DNA from: Entrophospora sp. SA101
Lineage: Eukaryota; Glomeromycota; Glomeromycetes; Entrophosporales; Entrophosporaceae
Direction: 5' to 3'
DNA length: 16,016 nt
Assembly: GCA_958430865.1 (NCBI GenBank)
Contig: CAUDNR010001351.1
Coordinates: 1-16,016, forward strand
A program made the position numbers and the translations under genes. This document shows, piece by piece, positions 1-8,272 of the stretch. Each line of letters opens with the position of its first letter. Position 1 is the stretch's first letter. The notes under the pieces are model-generated. The model was given only the letters and a program-made list of their open reading frames with translations. It searched no databases and was not told the origin of the DNA.

Positions 1-576
1 CAAGTTTTATTTCTGAAAAAACTACTTTGTAAAGCTTTGGGGATGAGCAGGGATTATGAAACTATATATCCAAAAGAATATTATTTAACAGTTATTTTTT
101 AAAGTTTTATATAAAAAAACGCGACATAACATAACGGGGGAGTGTTTTCTAAACTCATTTGTAGCGTATATGAATTGATCAACAAAAATTTCTAGAATTG
201 ATTTCCAAATTTGGAAATCTCCCTGACTGAATTGCACAACACTGATCTCAGGTTAAACAAGTTTTTGTGCGCAGTCACGAGACTTTTTTCTATTCTAAAT
301 TCGATTGAAGTCACATGTTTCACAACATAAAAAAGATCAACGATCGATTTTGTCACATGTGATAAAACGAATGTCCACTATGCTGTACAACACTGCATAC
401 ATATTGTTATGAATAATTTCTTTTTTGGATTTTTAATTATATTGATTGAATTAAAGAGTTTATATATATATATAACTGTTATTGTCTTTTAATCATTTTA
501 ATCTAGTGGCTTTTCTGCCACTACTAATAATGGAACTTTTAAAAGAGTCAAAAAAGAGGGATCAACAACTACTATA
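1..576. other. Intergenic, no gene recognised
   Basis: No reading frame here looks like a protein. The stretch is AT-rich with poly-A and poly-T runs and a short (TA)n run near 463-473. The one sharply defined structure is a perfect 20-bp palindrome at 200-219 (half-site gatttccaaa). No promoter of a recognisable gene can be assigned, because the nearest intact gene starts at 5011. Confidence 0.5.
200..219. repeat. Perfect 20-bp palindrome
   Basis: The ten bases gatttccaaa are followed directly by their exact reverse complement tttggaaatc, with no spacer. It could be a binding site for a dimeric protein or a chance product of AT-rich DNA. Nothing around it decides. Confidence 0.6.
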
Positions 577-1030
577 GTGCAGGACACCTAGTCCCTATAA
601 CTTTTATTAGTCTTGCAAATCCTTTAACTCCTCCAAAAATGGAAATATGTGACCAAAAAAACAAGATGTCATTTTGAAGCTAAGACCTTTTTCTACAAAA
701 TGACATTTTCATTTTGTTGATATGTCATGTTGTTGTGGAGGAATTAAGCCTTAAAGTTGCACAAGTTTAACAAATTTGCTATGTTAATCCCCCAAAGTGA
801 CGTGTTACACGCAAATTTTTTATATTAAAAATGAACGAATTGGAAGAATTGAAAATTTTGAAATCTGTATTGCAGATCTTTTATCACGTGATACTAATAA
901 AGAGAATGCAACGTGCCAAATCTATTTTAAAACACGTGACTGTAAAAATTTTATTGCATTTTTGATTGGGAATTTTTTCCCAAATCTATCGCTGTGGCGC
1001 AGAAAGTTGTAGGGACTAGGTGTCCTGCAC
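577..1030. mobile_element. Non-autonomous inverted-repeat element (MITE-like), 454 bp
   Basis: The left end, 577-604, begins gtgcaggacacctagtccct. Its reverse complement closes the element at 1003-1030. The two 28-nt arms match at 27 of 28 positions, and the outer 21 bases are identical. The interior shows no transposase; the one ATG-started frame, 797-1012, encodes a low-complexity 71-aa peptide and is probably chance. No target-site duplication is clear: the flanking bases are ctactata on the left and catattgg on the right. The near-identical arms suggest either fairly recent activity or a fold-back element. The superfamily cannot be named from this copy. Confidence 0.7.
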
Positions 1031-1145
1031 CATATTGGTATGTTTATGATATAATTTTTAATTTAATTCTTAATCTTATATAATATTATATTGAATGGAA
1101 ACTAAAAATATTACATCATCTTCTTTTATTATTATAGATGGGGAT

Positions 1146-2091
1146 AAAAAACTTTGTTAAAATTGGGTCATATTAAAAGTATACCTGAAGAAGCAATAGA
1201 CCAAATTCTGAAAAAAAGAAAAGAGAAGGTCCAATCATTTGAAACTTGTCTAGAAAACATAATGGATATATTTTATTTGATGACTTTGATAAGAATGATG
1301 AGAATGTGACAATTTTTCTATTTATTCATTTTATGTTTTCACATTTTGTCAGTTTTATATTGACAAAATTTTTTTTAATAAGATTGCAGAATTAGGAATA
1401 GTTATAGTTTATGATGAAGATGACAACAATGATGTTAGTTTTTTTTATTGTTATAGATTTACTATTATCATTTTCCTAATGTTAATATAAATTTCATTTG
1501 ATAGATTATGTAAACAGGTGAATCCTCCCGCACTGAAGGAGTTGCTGATCACTTTCACAAACCCTGGGCACTTATTGATTGGGAGGCAAAATGCCATGGA
1601 TGTACAAAGTAGTTTGGAATTTGGGAATTCTTTGACAGGTTGGGATTGGGCAGCATGTATAATGAAAATGATGATGATGAAATCATTGTTAGATTTATTT
1701 CTTTTAAATTTTTCTATCATTATTGTTGATTTATTAATTAACATCTAATGCTAAATTTTATTTTGATAGTTAATTGATGGTCTATAGGAGCTTAAACCAG
1801 TTAAAGGTAGATTTCTATTAGAATTATATCAGCATATTTATATTTATAATTTTAGTGAAAATAATTGTTTTCTGTTTTATGAGATCAAGAATTCTATCTA
1901 CTTAAATAATAATAGTAACCTTTTGGAATTTTTCTTTAGAAATATATATCAAAAATGGTTTTTATTGCATTGCATCCTTAACAAATTTAAAATGGTCAAA
2001 TAGAAGTAATATTGGTGACTATGTTAATCTTGCCAAAGAATCATACTATAAATGAGGTATCATGTTAATGATGATTATAAAGATTTAAGTA
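1146..2091 (+). pseudogene. Degraded or unrecognised coding fragments, upstream block
   Basis: Several short stretches read like protein but cannot be joined into one frame. They are 1146-1307 (contains KLGHIKSIPEEAIDQILKKR), about 1384-1435 (KIAELGIVIVYDEDDNND), about 1533-1684 (HFHKPWALIDWEAKCHGC, interrupted by a TAG) and about 1952-2041 (NGFYCIASLTNLKWSNRSN up to an in-frame TGA), with NDDYKDLS just beyond. Several are bordered by TAG or AAG on the left and GT on the right, as exons would be. I do not recognise the family. Either this is a multi-exon gene that has decayed, or a repeat-derived copy. The alternative frame at 1518-1748 and the antisense frame at 1451-1744 are open but less protein-like. 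Confidence 0.35.
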
Positions 2092-2348
2092 AGTATTTGT
2101 ATAAATGTATAATTTTTTTATTTATTCAATTTTTCATCCAAGTTAGTTCTATATTAGAAAACTATTATGGAAAAACAATAGAAGCAAAAATAGTAATCCT
2201 AACATATACAATGACAATAAAGACTTTAAAAATGTAAAAAAAAAATTTTAAATTCAAATAAATTGTGTGCATATGGCCCTATTGTGAAAAATAACATACA
2301 GAACTTCCGTTCACATTCTGTACTAGCACCATTATGTATTATTATTAC
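2092..2348. other. Intergenic, no gene recognised
   Basis: AT-rich sequence with no protein-like frame of useful length. The small open frames at 2052-2237 and 2263-2490 show no domain, and their composition follows that of the DNA. Confidence 0.4.
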
Positions 2349-2857
2349 ATGCATATTCCGTGCATATCCTGCAAGTTTTAGCACATTTGACAGGAAGATT
2401 CCATATCTTTACCAGAAAACAATTACAATGAAGTTAAACTCACTTTTCCTGAATCTTTCCTGCATCTTTTCTATGTGCAATTTTTTATAGGGTGGTAGAC
2501 TTTACTCCAAACCCCAGTTTATATCTAACTTTTGAAATCTCTTTATTAATATGCAATATTGTTGGAAATTTACTAGATGTTGAAAATTATTTCAGGATCA
2601 AACAAATATTCTTGCTTTCCTATGGTACTAAGGCTAACTGGACCTGGATGCCCTGCCCCATAAAATTTTTTTTTCAGAAAGTGTATTAGTATGGTTTTTC
2701 CATACATTTTCCGTGCAATTTGTATGGAATATGCATGGAATTATACATTAAAAGAGTACTTTTCCATACATATTTGTCCTGGAATATAATTTTTCGGGTC
2801 ATTTTCCAAAATTACATACATATTCCATGCATATTCCATGTACTTTCCATACATTTT
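2349..2857. repeat. Cluster of CATGCATATTCC-type short repeats in both orientations
   Basis: Variants of the unit catgcatattcc recur: at 2349-2373 as catgcatattccgtgcatat, at 2701-2743 on both strands, and at 2814-2857 as a chain of three to four units. The 18-mer attccatgcatattccat at 2822-2839 has a perfect inverted copy at 2724-2741. The sequence between, 2374-2700, has no recognisable gene. The pattern resembles the short dyad-rich repeats that litter repeat-rich fungal genomes. Whether the whole block is one mobile element cannot be decided from one copy. Confidence 0.55.
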
Positions 2858-2858
2858 T

Positions 2859-3052
2859 AGTGAATATTACAGTGACAATAGTATTGAATTAGATTATGAT
2901 ACATTAGGATTAGTTTAATAATCAATGAATGAGGATTTATTTTCAGAAATAGTAAATGAAGAAGCATTTCAACAACCAGAAGAAAACAAACAATTATTAC
3001 ATGATTCTACGGGTTTTGAAGAAGTTGTGAAGCCAATGATGGATATGAAGTA
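2859..3052 (+). pseudogene. Coding-like fragments, downstream block
   Basis: Around 2864-2910 the frame reads YYSDNSIELDYDTLGL. It is followed by a short intron-like gap ending in ttattttcag at 2946. The sequence then reads EIVNEEAFQQPEENK and HDSTGFEEVVKPMMDMK to a TAA at 3050-3052. The acidic, Glu/Asn-rich composition is typical of disordered protein tails. It may be the 3' end of the same broken gene as the fragments at 1146-2091, with the repeat cluster lying between them. No family is recognised. Confidence 0.35.
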
Positions 3053-3471
3053 ATAATTTCTACTAAAACAAGAAGCAAGTACCCAATTAAGCAACATAAT
3101 CTATGAAATAAAAATGCTTAAAAATTTGTTTTAAATAATTCTATTATTTTTGAAATACTTTCGGCACCCAGCCTTGATATTCATCAAAACCTCAATCTAT
3201 ATTTTGATAAAAATTTGCTCCTCTAAAAAAACTATTTTACTATTTGATAGCTCATCAAACCAATGGGTTTTTGCTAGTATAAAGTATTCATAACGTTATG
3301 ATCATACCGTACTAGATTTTGGGTTCAAATATTTAACAATAGAAAAATTAAACTTTGCATAAATATTTATAAGAACATATGGTCCAAAAATTTTGGTTTT
3401 CATTATTATCCATAAACTCAATAAATCTTATAATATTATCAGCTTCAACTGTATACTATTCGCACTCAATA
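3053..3471. other. Intergenic, no gene recognised
   Basis: AT-rich sequence without a protein-like frame. It ends at the TA dinucleotide (3470-3471) that flanks the pogo-like element. Confidence 0.45.
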
Positions 3472-3633
3472 CAGTGAACCTGTTATATATATAACGAGTG
3501 AATCATATGATATAACAAAGTTATGGAAATTTCATTATATATAAATTCAGTTTGATATAATGATTTTTAATATAAACTCTCTATATAATGGATAGTAAAG
3601 AAACCAACTCTTCCTTATATAGAGTGTCAGCTG
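3472..3633. mobile_element. pogo/Tigger-like miniature element, 162 bp
   Basis: The element starts CAGTGAACCTGTTATATATA and ends so that its reverse complement starts CAGCTGACACTCTATATAAG. It is flanked on both sides by TA (3470-3471 and 3634-3635), the target duplicated by Tc1/mariner and pogo elements. Terminal CAG...CTG bases and inner TATAACGA-like and CTCTATAT boxes are familiar from pogo/Tigger inverted repeats. It is far too short to encode a transposase and its ends have diverged, so it is an old non-autonomous copy. Confidence 0.55.
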
Positions 3634-3821
3634 TATCAAATTTTTAGGACAATTTCCTCTTTTTTATGAGAAAAAGGCCACGACACACAATGACTTTTTT
3701 CAATCTTTTTTATTCAAGAATATGAGTCAATAAATCAACAATTTAAAATCAATATTTAATAAATAATAAAATATTAGTAATGATGAAATAATTATTTATC
3801 AGTTTAACAATTGATATCATG

Positions 3822-4214
3822 TCAAGTTGTTGGTTGTTCCTCACATTTGAATTCTGACCCACCAAAGAAATCATTATTGTCAAAGTTTTGGCGAGAAATA
3901 TTTAATGTTTGACAAGATTATTTACTATTGGATCAATTGAATTTTGATGGACTGTGTTCATATTATTGGCAGGATTATGGCCAACAGTGTCATTATTATT
4001 GTTGGCAGAGTTTAATATAGGAATGTTTGCTGGAATAACTGAATTCCAATTAACCATCAGACTAATTGAGCCATGACAACTAAATATTTATTGTCTGAAA
4101 TCCCATTATATTGGCCGATTGGCTGAATTACTATTGAGAGTGCATTGCGGAATAATTAGGAATAATTGAATAACCATTAATATGGTTATCAAGATTATGA
4201 TGTTGATGGCCCAT
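3822..4214 (-). pseudogene. Asn/His/Gln-rich protein remnant, frameshifted
   Basis: Three consecutive stretches on the - strand read like the low-complexity part of a fungal regulatory protein, but in different frames. They are 4214-4131 (MGHQHHNLDNHINGYSIIPN, then TAG), 4057-3902 (MVNWNSVIPANIPILNSANN, then an Asn-rich run to TAA) and 3917-3822 (NISRQNFDNNDFFGGSEF, then TGA). At least two shifts or an unrecognised intron separate them. Asn/His/Gln-rich segments of this kind are common in fungal transcription factors, but no DNA-binding domain is visible upstream, so the function is unknown. It may instead be a live gene with small introns I could not resolve. Confidence 0.4.
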
Positions 4215-5010
4215 GAATTATTATTTCATCTAGTTAATTATTTTTATTTAATTTGATAATTATTTAGTTATTTATTAATTAATTAATTTTTTCTGTCATT
4301 TATATAATTAATTTAAAGAAGTTATTACTATATACTACATTATATTTGTGTGTGTGCTCCAAAAAATAAAAAACAATGGTTACATTGTTTGTTTGTTCTA
4401 TGTGCAGAATATTAACATGTAATATCGACGGATTATTAATGTCATGATCCTACTACACATGTGCGTAGAAATTTGGGGTTCTGTTTATTTGTTTGTTTTC
4501 TGTGCAAAATACTAATATCCGAGTGTGCCGAACTCGAGTTTGATTACATTATTATTATTAATGTTCACTTTGTCTCGTTTTTGTTGCAGTACACGCTCCC
4601 CATATCAATGATGATAATAATGATAATAATAATAAGTGGATTTGGTTCGCTAAACCCCAAATCCATAAAACCAAGGTCCGCTAAACCGAGATGTACCATG
4701 ATATCACTTAATTTACCTGCCATTGATTAGATGATCTTTCCAATAAAAGAAGTTTTTGTTTCCCTTATTATTATATTATTGTTAAAAAAATTCATATTCT
4801 TCCATGTAAATATGAATATTCTCTAAAATAGTAAGTTGGTAAAAAAGATCAAAAAAAAAATTCCTTTATTTATTCTTCCCTTATTTTTTTTTTTAGGATC
4901 ATTCTTAATTATTTTTTTTTTGATATTTTTAATTTTATTTTTGGTAAAAATAAAAATTTTCTAGAAAAGAAGGTCATTTTTTTAATATTTAATAAAATAA
5001 AGAAAAGAAA
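4215..5010. other. Intergenic, upstream of the BTB gene
   Basis: Most of this is AT-rich with poly-T tracts (4878-4920) just upstream of the BTB gene. A degenerate direct repeat, tttgtttgtt followed by tgtgca and aatatta, occurs near 4386-4425 and again near 4485-4518. The more GC-rich part, 4637-4690, holds a hairpin and a repeated nonamer, listed separately. An open frame at 4461-4730 (89 aa) has no recognisable feature beyond DNA-driven Ile runs, and I do not call it a gene. Confidence 0.45.
4637..4687. promoter_or_regulatory. Hairpin TGGATTTGG/CCAAATCCA with repeated cgctaaacc
   Basis: Arms 4637-4645 and 4657-4665 are perfect 9-bp reverse complements around an 11-nt loop. The nonamer cgctaaacc occurs at 4648-4656, inside the loop, and again at 4679-4687. 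The block lies about 325-375 bp upstream of the BTB start and is richer in G and C than its surroundings. Regulatory use is only a guess. Confidence 0.35.
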
Positions 5011-6058
5011 ATGTCGGAATGTCCATCTAGTGAACGTATAATATTGAATGTTGGTGGAATTAAGGTGAAAATATGTATAAATATATTTTATAATAATTAA
5101 TAAACAACAACAATAATATTATTATTAATCTTGTTAATATTTTCTATTTATAATCTTTATCCATTAATTACATATAATAGTATGAAACATACCGTTCTAC
5201 CCTAACAAATTATCCCGATACATTATTAGGAACAATGTTTCAAGGAAGAAATCAAACATTACTTCATCCCATAAATGGGAATGAATATTTTATTGATAGG
5301 AATGGTAGAGCGTTTCATTATGTACTAGAATTTTATCGTACGGGAGATGTTATTTGGCCAAATGATGACGAATTCTTATCGTCAAACATGTCTTGTAGTT
5401 GTTGTCAATTAGTAACAAGACAAGAATTGATAAGAGAATTTGATTATTTTCAAATACCAACCAAGAAAGAAATGATTCCATCAAATATCGACGATTCAAA
5501 ATCCTTAGCAATAAAATTAGATGGATTTGTCACAAATTTAATAGAGTCTTACTATATAGCGAGACAAAATTATCAGACAAATTTATCAATTAAATTTTAT
5601 GATCGTCTACCAACAATAAAATTAGAACCAAAATCAATTCCAATACATTCCGAACCTCGAATTGATAGATTAATGAAACCCTATTTATCGAGTGGTTATT
5701 ATATATTAGAAATGTTCTCTAAATTCATTGAAACTTATATCAAGATGATGATTCCTGATTTAAGATGGAGTTTAGACAAAAGGTTTAAATATGAACCCGA
5801 GCCAAGTTATTATGAATTAAAAATTACAAGTGGAAAAGTATTGGATAAAGATGAGATTCTTAAATATTCAGTTTTAAAAAGTAAGTTTAATAATAATTTA
5901 CACTTGATAAAAAATTAAAAATATTTAAAATTATATTTACATTAAATTTTATATATTGTTTAGATGTAAATATTTCAGAATCTCAATATATTGTAAATGG
6001 ATTAGGTTTATTGGGTGGCACTTTTAGACCTTTGAACAGAGATGGAAGATATATTTAA
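5011..6058 (+). CDS. BTB/POZ (KCTD/potassium-channel tetramerisation type) domain protein, 282 aa
   Basis: Three exons, 5011-5064, 5181-5880 and 5964-6058, join to an 849-nt coding sequence. Intron 1 is 5065-5180 (GTGAAA...AG); intron 2 is 5881-5963 (GTAAGT...TAG). Residues about 8-111 form a T1-type BTB domain: ERIILNVGGIKYETYRSTL, then YPDTLLGTMF, then FIDRNGRAFHYVLEFYRTG and, after a short Cys cluster, TRQELIREFDYFQIP. This order is diagnostic of KCTD-like proteins. In that family the domain drives oligomerisation, often as a cullin-3 adaptor. No transmembrane segment is present, so it is not a channel. The C-terminal 170 residues match nothing I know. The start is the first ATG before the NVGG motif. 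If intron 2 were retained, the frame would stop at 5918. Confidence 0.85.
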
Positions 6059-6996
6059 TATTTTTATATATTTTATGGACTATTTATTTCATTAATTAAT
6101 TTATCTGTAATTATTATTATCATTATTATTACTAATATATATTATATTTATATTATTTATATTTTTATTATTTTTAGAATTATATAAAGATGTGAAGCTT
6201 TAATTTACAGTTATTTATTATTTACACATACACACGCACACGCACACGCACACGCATATACTCTCTTTTGAAATTTCGATTTTATTTATTATTTTTTTTT
6301 TTTGTTAATAAATTTAATAAGTTTATTATTTATTGTAATATACATGTTTACATATTTGCATATACAAATATGATTGGTAAATATTGATAAATATTTAATA
6401 AAAATTATAAAGAACAATTGAATGATAATAAATCTTTAATATCAAGATTATCGAGTTGAAAAGCATGCTTTTTTGTAGGTACCCCAAAATCAAACGTGAG
6501 CCAATGGTTTTCAAATTAAGCACACATATACATAGTTGATATTTACTATCTTTTTGTCACAAAATTTTACAAGTAAATAAATATAGACATGTTTTAAGTT
6601 GAAAATATTCTTTGGCAAAATTTACAAGACCAGATAATCCTATCCTTATTTTACGTTTCTCACGTGAATTTTGCAGGGTATAAGTAATCCGGTCCACAGC
6701 TTGTCCCGACCCATTCGGAACCTTATCATCGTCAAGGGAAACTTGGTAGTGAAACAGAAATTATAAAACAATAATGGATAATTCCAATTCTATAATATAA
6801 ATGAATAAATAGTTCTATATATTCCTATAGAATTTATTTATCTGTTCAATCAAAAAAAAATATATATATAGTTCTTTTAATTTTTACGATAAATGGATAA
6901 AAGATCCATCATTGCATAAAGATCCACCAGATGTAGTCATGAATGTGGAAGAATACTGGTATTAGATTATCGATAGATTCATTAGCATTATCAGTA
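6059..6996. other. Intergenic between convergent BTB and SLX4-like genes
   Basis: This is the shared 3' flank of two convergent genes. It carries AATAAA-like signals (6307-6312 on the + strand; TTTATT at 6833-6838, read AATAAA on the - strand) and the microsatellite at 6224-6256. A less AT-rich patch, about 6640-6760, has no protein-like frame. Nothing else is recognised. Confidence 0.45.
6224..6256. repeat. CA/CACACG microsatellite
   Basis: A run of alternating CA with a regular G gives about four copies of the hexamer cgcaca, preceded by cacatacacac. It is a simple-sequence repeat with no gene content. Confidence 0.8.
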
Positions 6997-8047
6997 TTAT
7001 TCCATTGATGGCGATGACGATCCGTTTGATGCAGTGATGACATTTAATTTTGACCAAATGTGAACAAGCTGTCTAATCATTATTTCTTTAGATGATGGCC
7101 TGATTCCATATTTAGCAACTTCCAACTAAAGATTAATTATATTGTTATTATAAATCATTTTTTACTAATAAAAACAAAATATTAATAAATTGACTCTACT
7201 TTTAATTCAGGAATTGTCATTCGTTGATAATTTGGCATCTCTTTAACAACTTCATTATTAGACGTTAATGCTGGTGTTGAAGATGATGCAGAAATGGCTG
7301 AAACTACTTGTGTTGAAACTGAAACTGAAACTGGAGCTGGTACTGAAGCAGCTGGGACAGATTCTTTTACTGATGTTGATGTTGATATTGATGTTGATGT
7401 TGATGTCGGAGGTAAAGTTAATGTTGATGTTATTTGTGATAATGGAGATTGAATATTCTCTCTATCTTTATGACTAGCAAAAATCTTTTTTTTTGGAAAA
7501 GATTTCTTGAGCTTTTGATTACGTTCTTTAACTATACTGTTAACCTTTGATTGAAATATATATAATCAATGCAAGTAATAAATACTAAATAATATGAAAT
7601 GATAAATAATATATAAAGTAATAAATAAATAAAACTAGGTTTAATGACACCTTTTGATGATATCTTTTCAATAAACCAGACATCAGACTAATAAGTTTAT
7701 TTTCCTCTTCTTGTATTTGAAGTTGATAATTTTTTATAAAAATGTTGACTTGTTCATCATCATCATTCAATAATTTTTCATTAATTTCAAAAGAATTATA
7801 TAATTCCTATATTAATCACATAAAACATTTGTCAAAAATGTCCTCTCCTTATTAAATAATAATAGTAATAATATAATTAATTTCTTACACCAAAATCATA
7901 AATTGTTTTTTTAAGTAAATCAGATAATTTAGTTTCACTTGGTGGAATAGTATTACTGGTTTTAGTCGACTTTTTTATGAAACTTGTAATGGTTTTTTGT
8001 GAGGTATTACTTAATAATGTTGATTGTTGACAATTTTTATCCTCCAT
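6997..8047 (-). CDS. SLX4-like structure-specific endonuclease subunit, 262 aa
   Basis: Four exons, 8047-7889, 7806-7651, 7544-7200 and 7125-6997, join in phase 0 throughout; introns are 82, 106 and 74 nt, all GT-AG. The C-terminus reads MPNYQRMTIPELK, then LEVAKYGIRPSSKE and QLVHIWSKLN. This resembles the conserved C-terminal domain of SLX4, which in known members binds the SLX1 nuclease to cut branched DNA. Before it lie an acidic, helical exon 2 (FIKNYQLQIQEEENKLISLM), a basic patch (KLKKSFPKKK) and a Ser/Thr/Val/Pro-rich linker encoded by GATGTT-type repeats on the + strand. At 262 aa it is shorter than characterised SLX4 proteins. The ATG at 8047 is preferred; an in-frame ATG at 8161 would add a hydrophobic, AT-driven leader. 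Confidence 0.6.
7371..7410. repeat. GATGTT short tandem repeat inside the SLX4-like gene
   Basis: A degenerate hexamer, gttgat or gatgtt on the + strand, repeats about six times. On the - strand it encodes the Ser-Thr-rich linker (TSTSTSISTSTS). Such in-frame hexamer repeats change linker length without a frameshift. Confidence 0.65.
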
Positions 8048-8272
8048 TTCATTCAACCATATAATAATAATAGAAAGAAAGTATTTTAGATGGATTACAC
8101 AAACAATCAATAACAAAAATAAAGAACACGTGAATTTAATTTCCCTCGGGTCACGAATCACAAATGATCTTCAATTTGTGATGTTAAACGAATTTCAAGA
8201 AAAATGAAAATGACCAAAAAGAAATATTACAATTATAATTATCATTTAGTTTAATTTTTATTTATTAAAATC
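8048..8272. promoter_or_regulatory. Shared divergent promoter with 9-bp inverted repeat
   Basis: Only 225 bp separate the start codons of the SLX4-like gene (-) and the SET-like gene (+). Near the centre, atcacaaat (8157-8165) and atttgtgat (8174-8182) form a perfect inverted repeat with an 8-nt spacer. A CACGTG palindrome lies at 8127-8132. These are plausible control sites. CACGTG also occurs four more times in the window, so it alone is weak evidence. Confidence 0.5.

Noticed and set aside
1451..1744. 97-aa frame on the - strand
   Set aside because: It overlaps more protein-like + strand fragments and shows only low-complexity Ile/Lys content.
4640..4664. tRNA T-arm-like ggttcgctaaacc
   Set aside because: No acceptor stem, anticodon arm or A-box is found around it.
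4461..4730. 89-aa frame with hydrophobic start, secreted-peptide-like
   Set aside because: Its Ile/Met runs come from an ATA/ATG repeat, no conserved motif is seen, and a hairpin/repeat block explains the rest.
5881..5918. Continuous open frame to a stop at 5918 as the true end of the BTB gene
   Set aside because: A consensus GTAAGT...TTTAG intron leads to a further in-frame, protein-like exon ending at 6058.
7268..7477. Leu/Met-rich 69-aa frame on the + strand
   Set aside because: It is antisense to the repeat-coded Ser/Thr linker of the SLX4-like gene; its composition comes from the GATGTT repeat.
8048..8161. 38-codon N-terminal extension of the SLX4-like protein from an ATG at 8161
   Set aside because: It is a hydrophobic, AT-driven run that crosses the inverted repeat of the divergent promoter, and it does not fit a nuclear repair protein.
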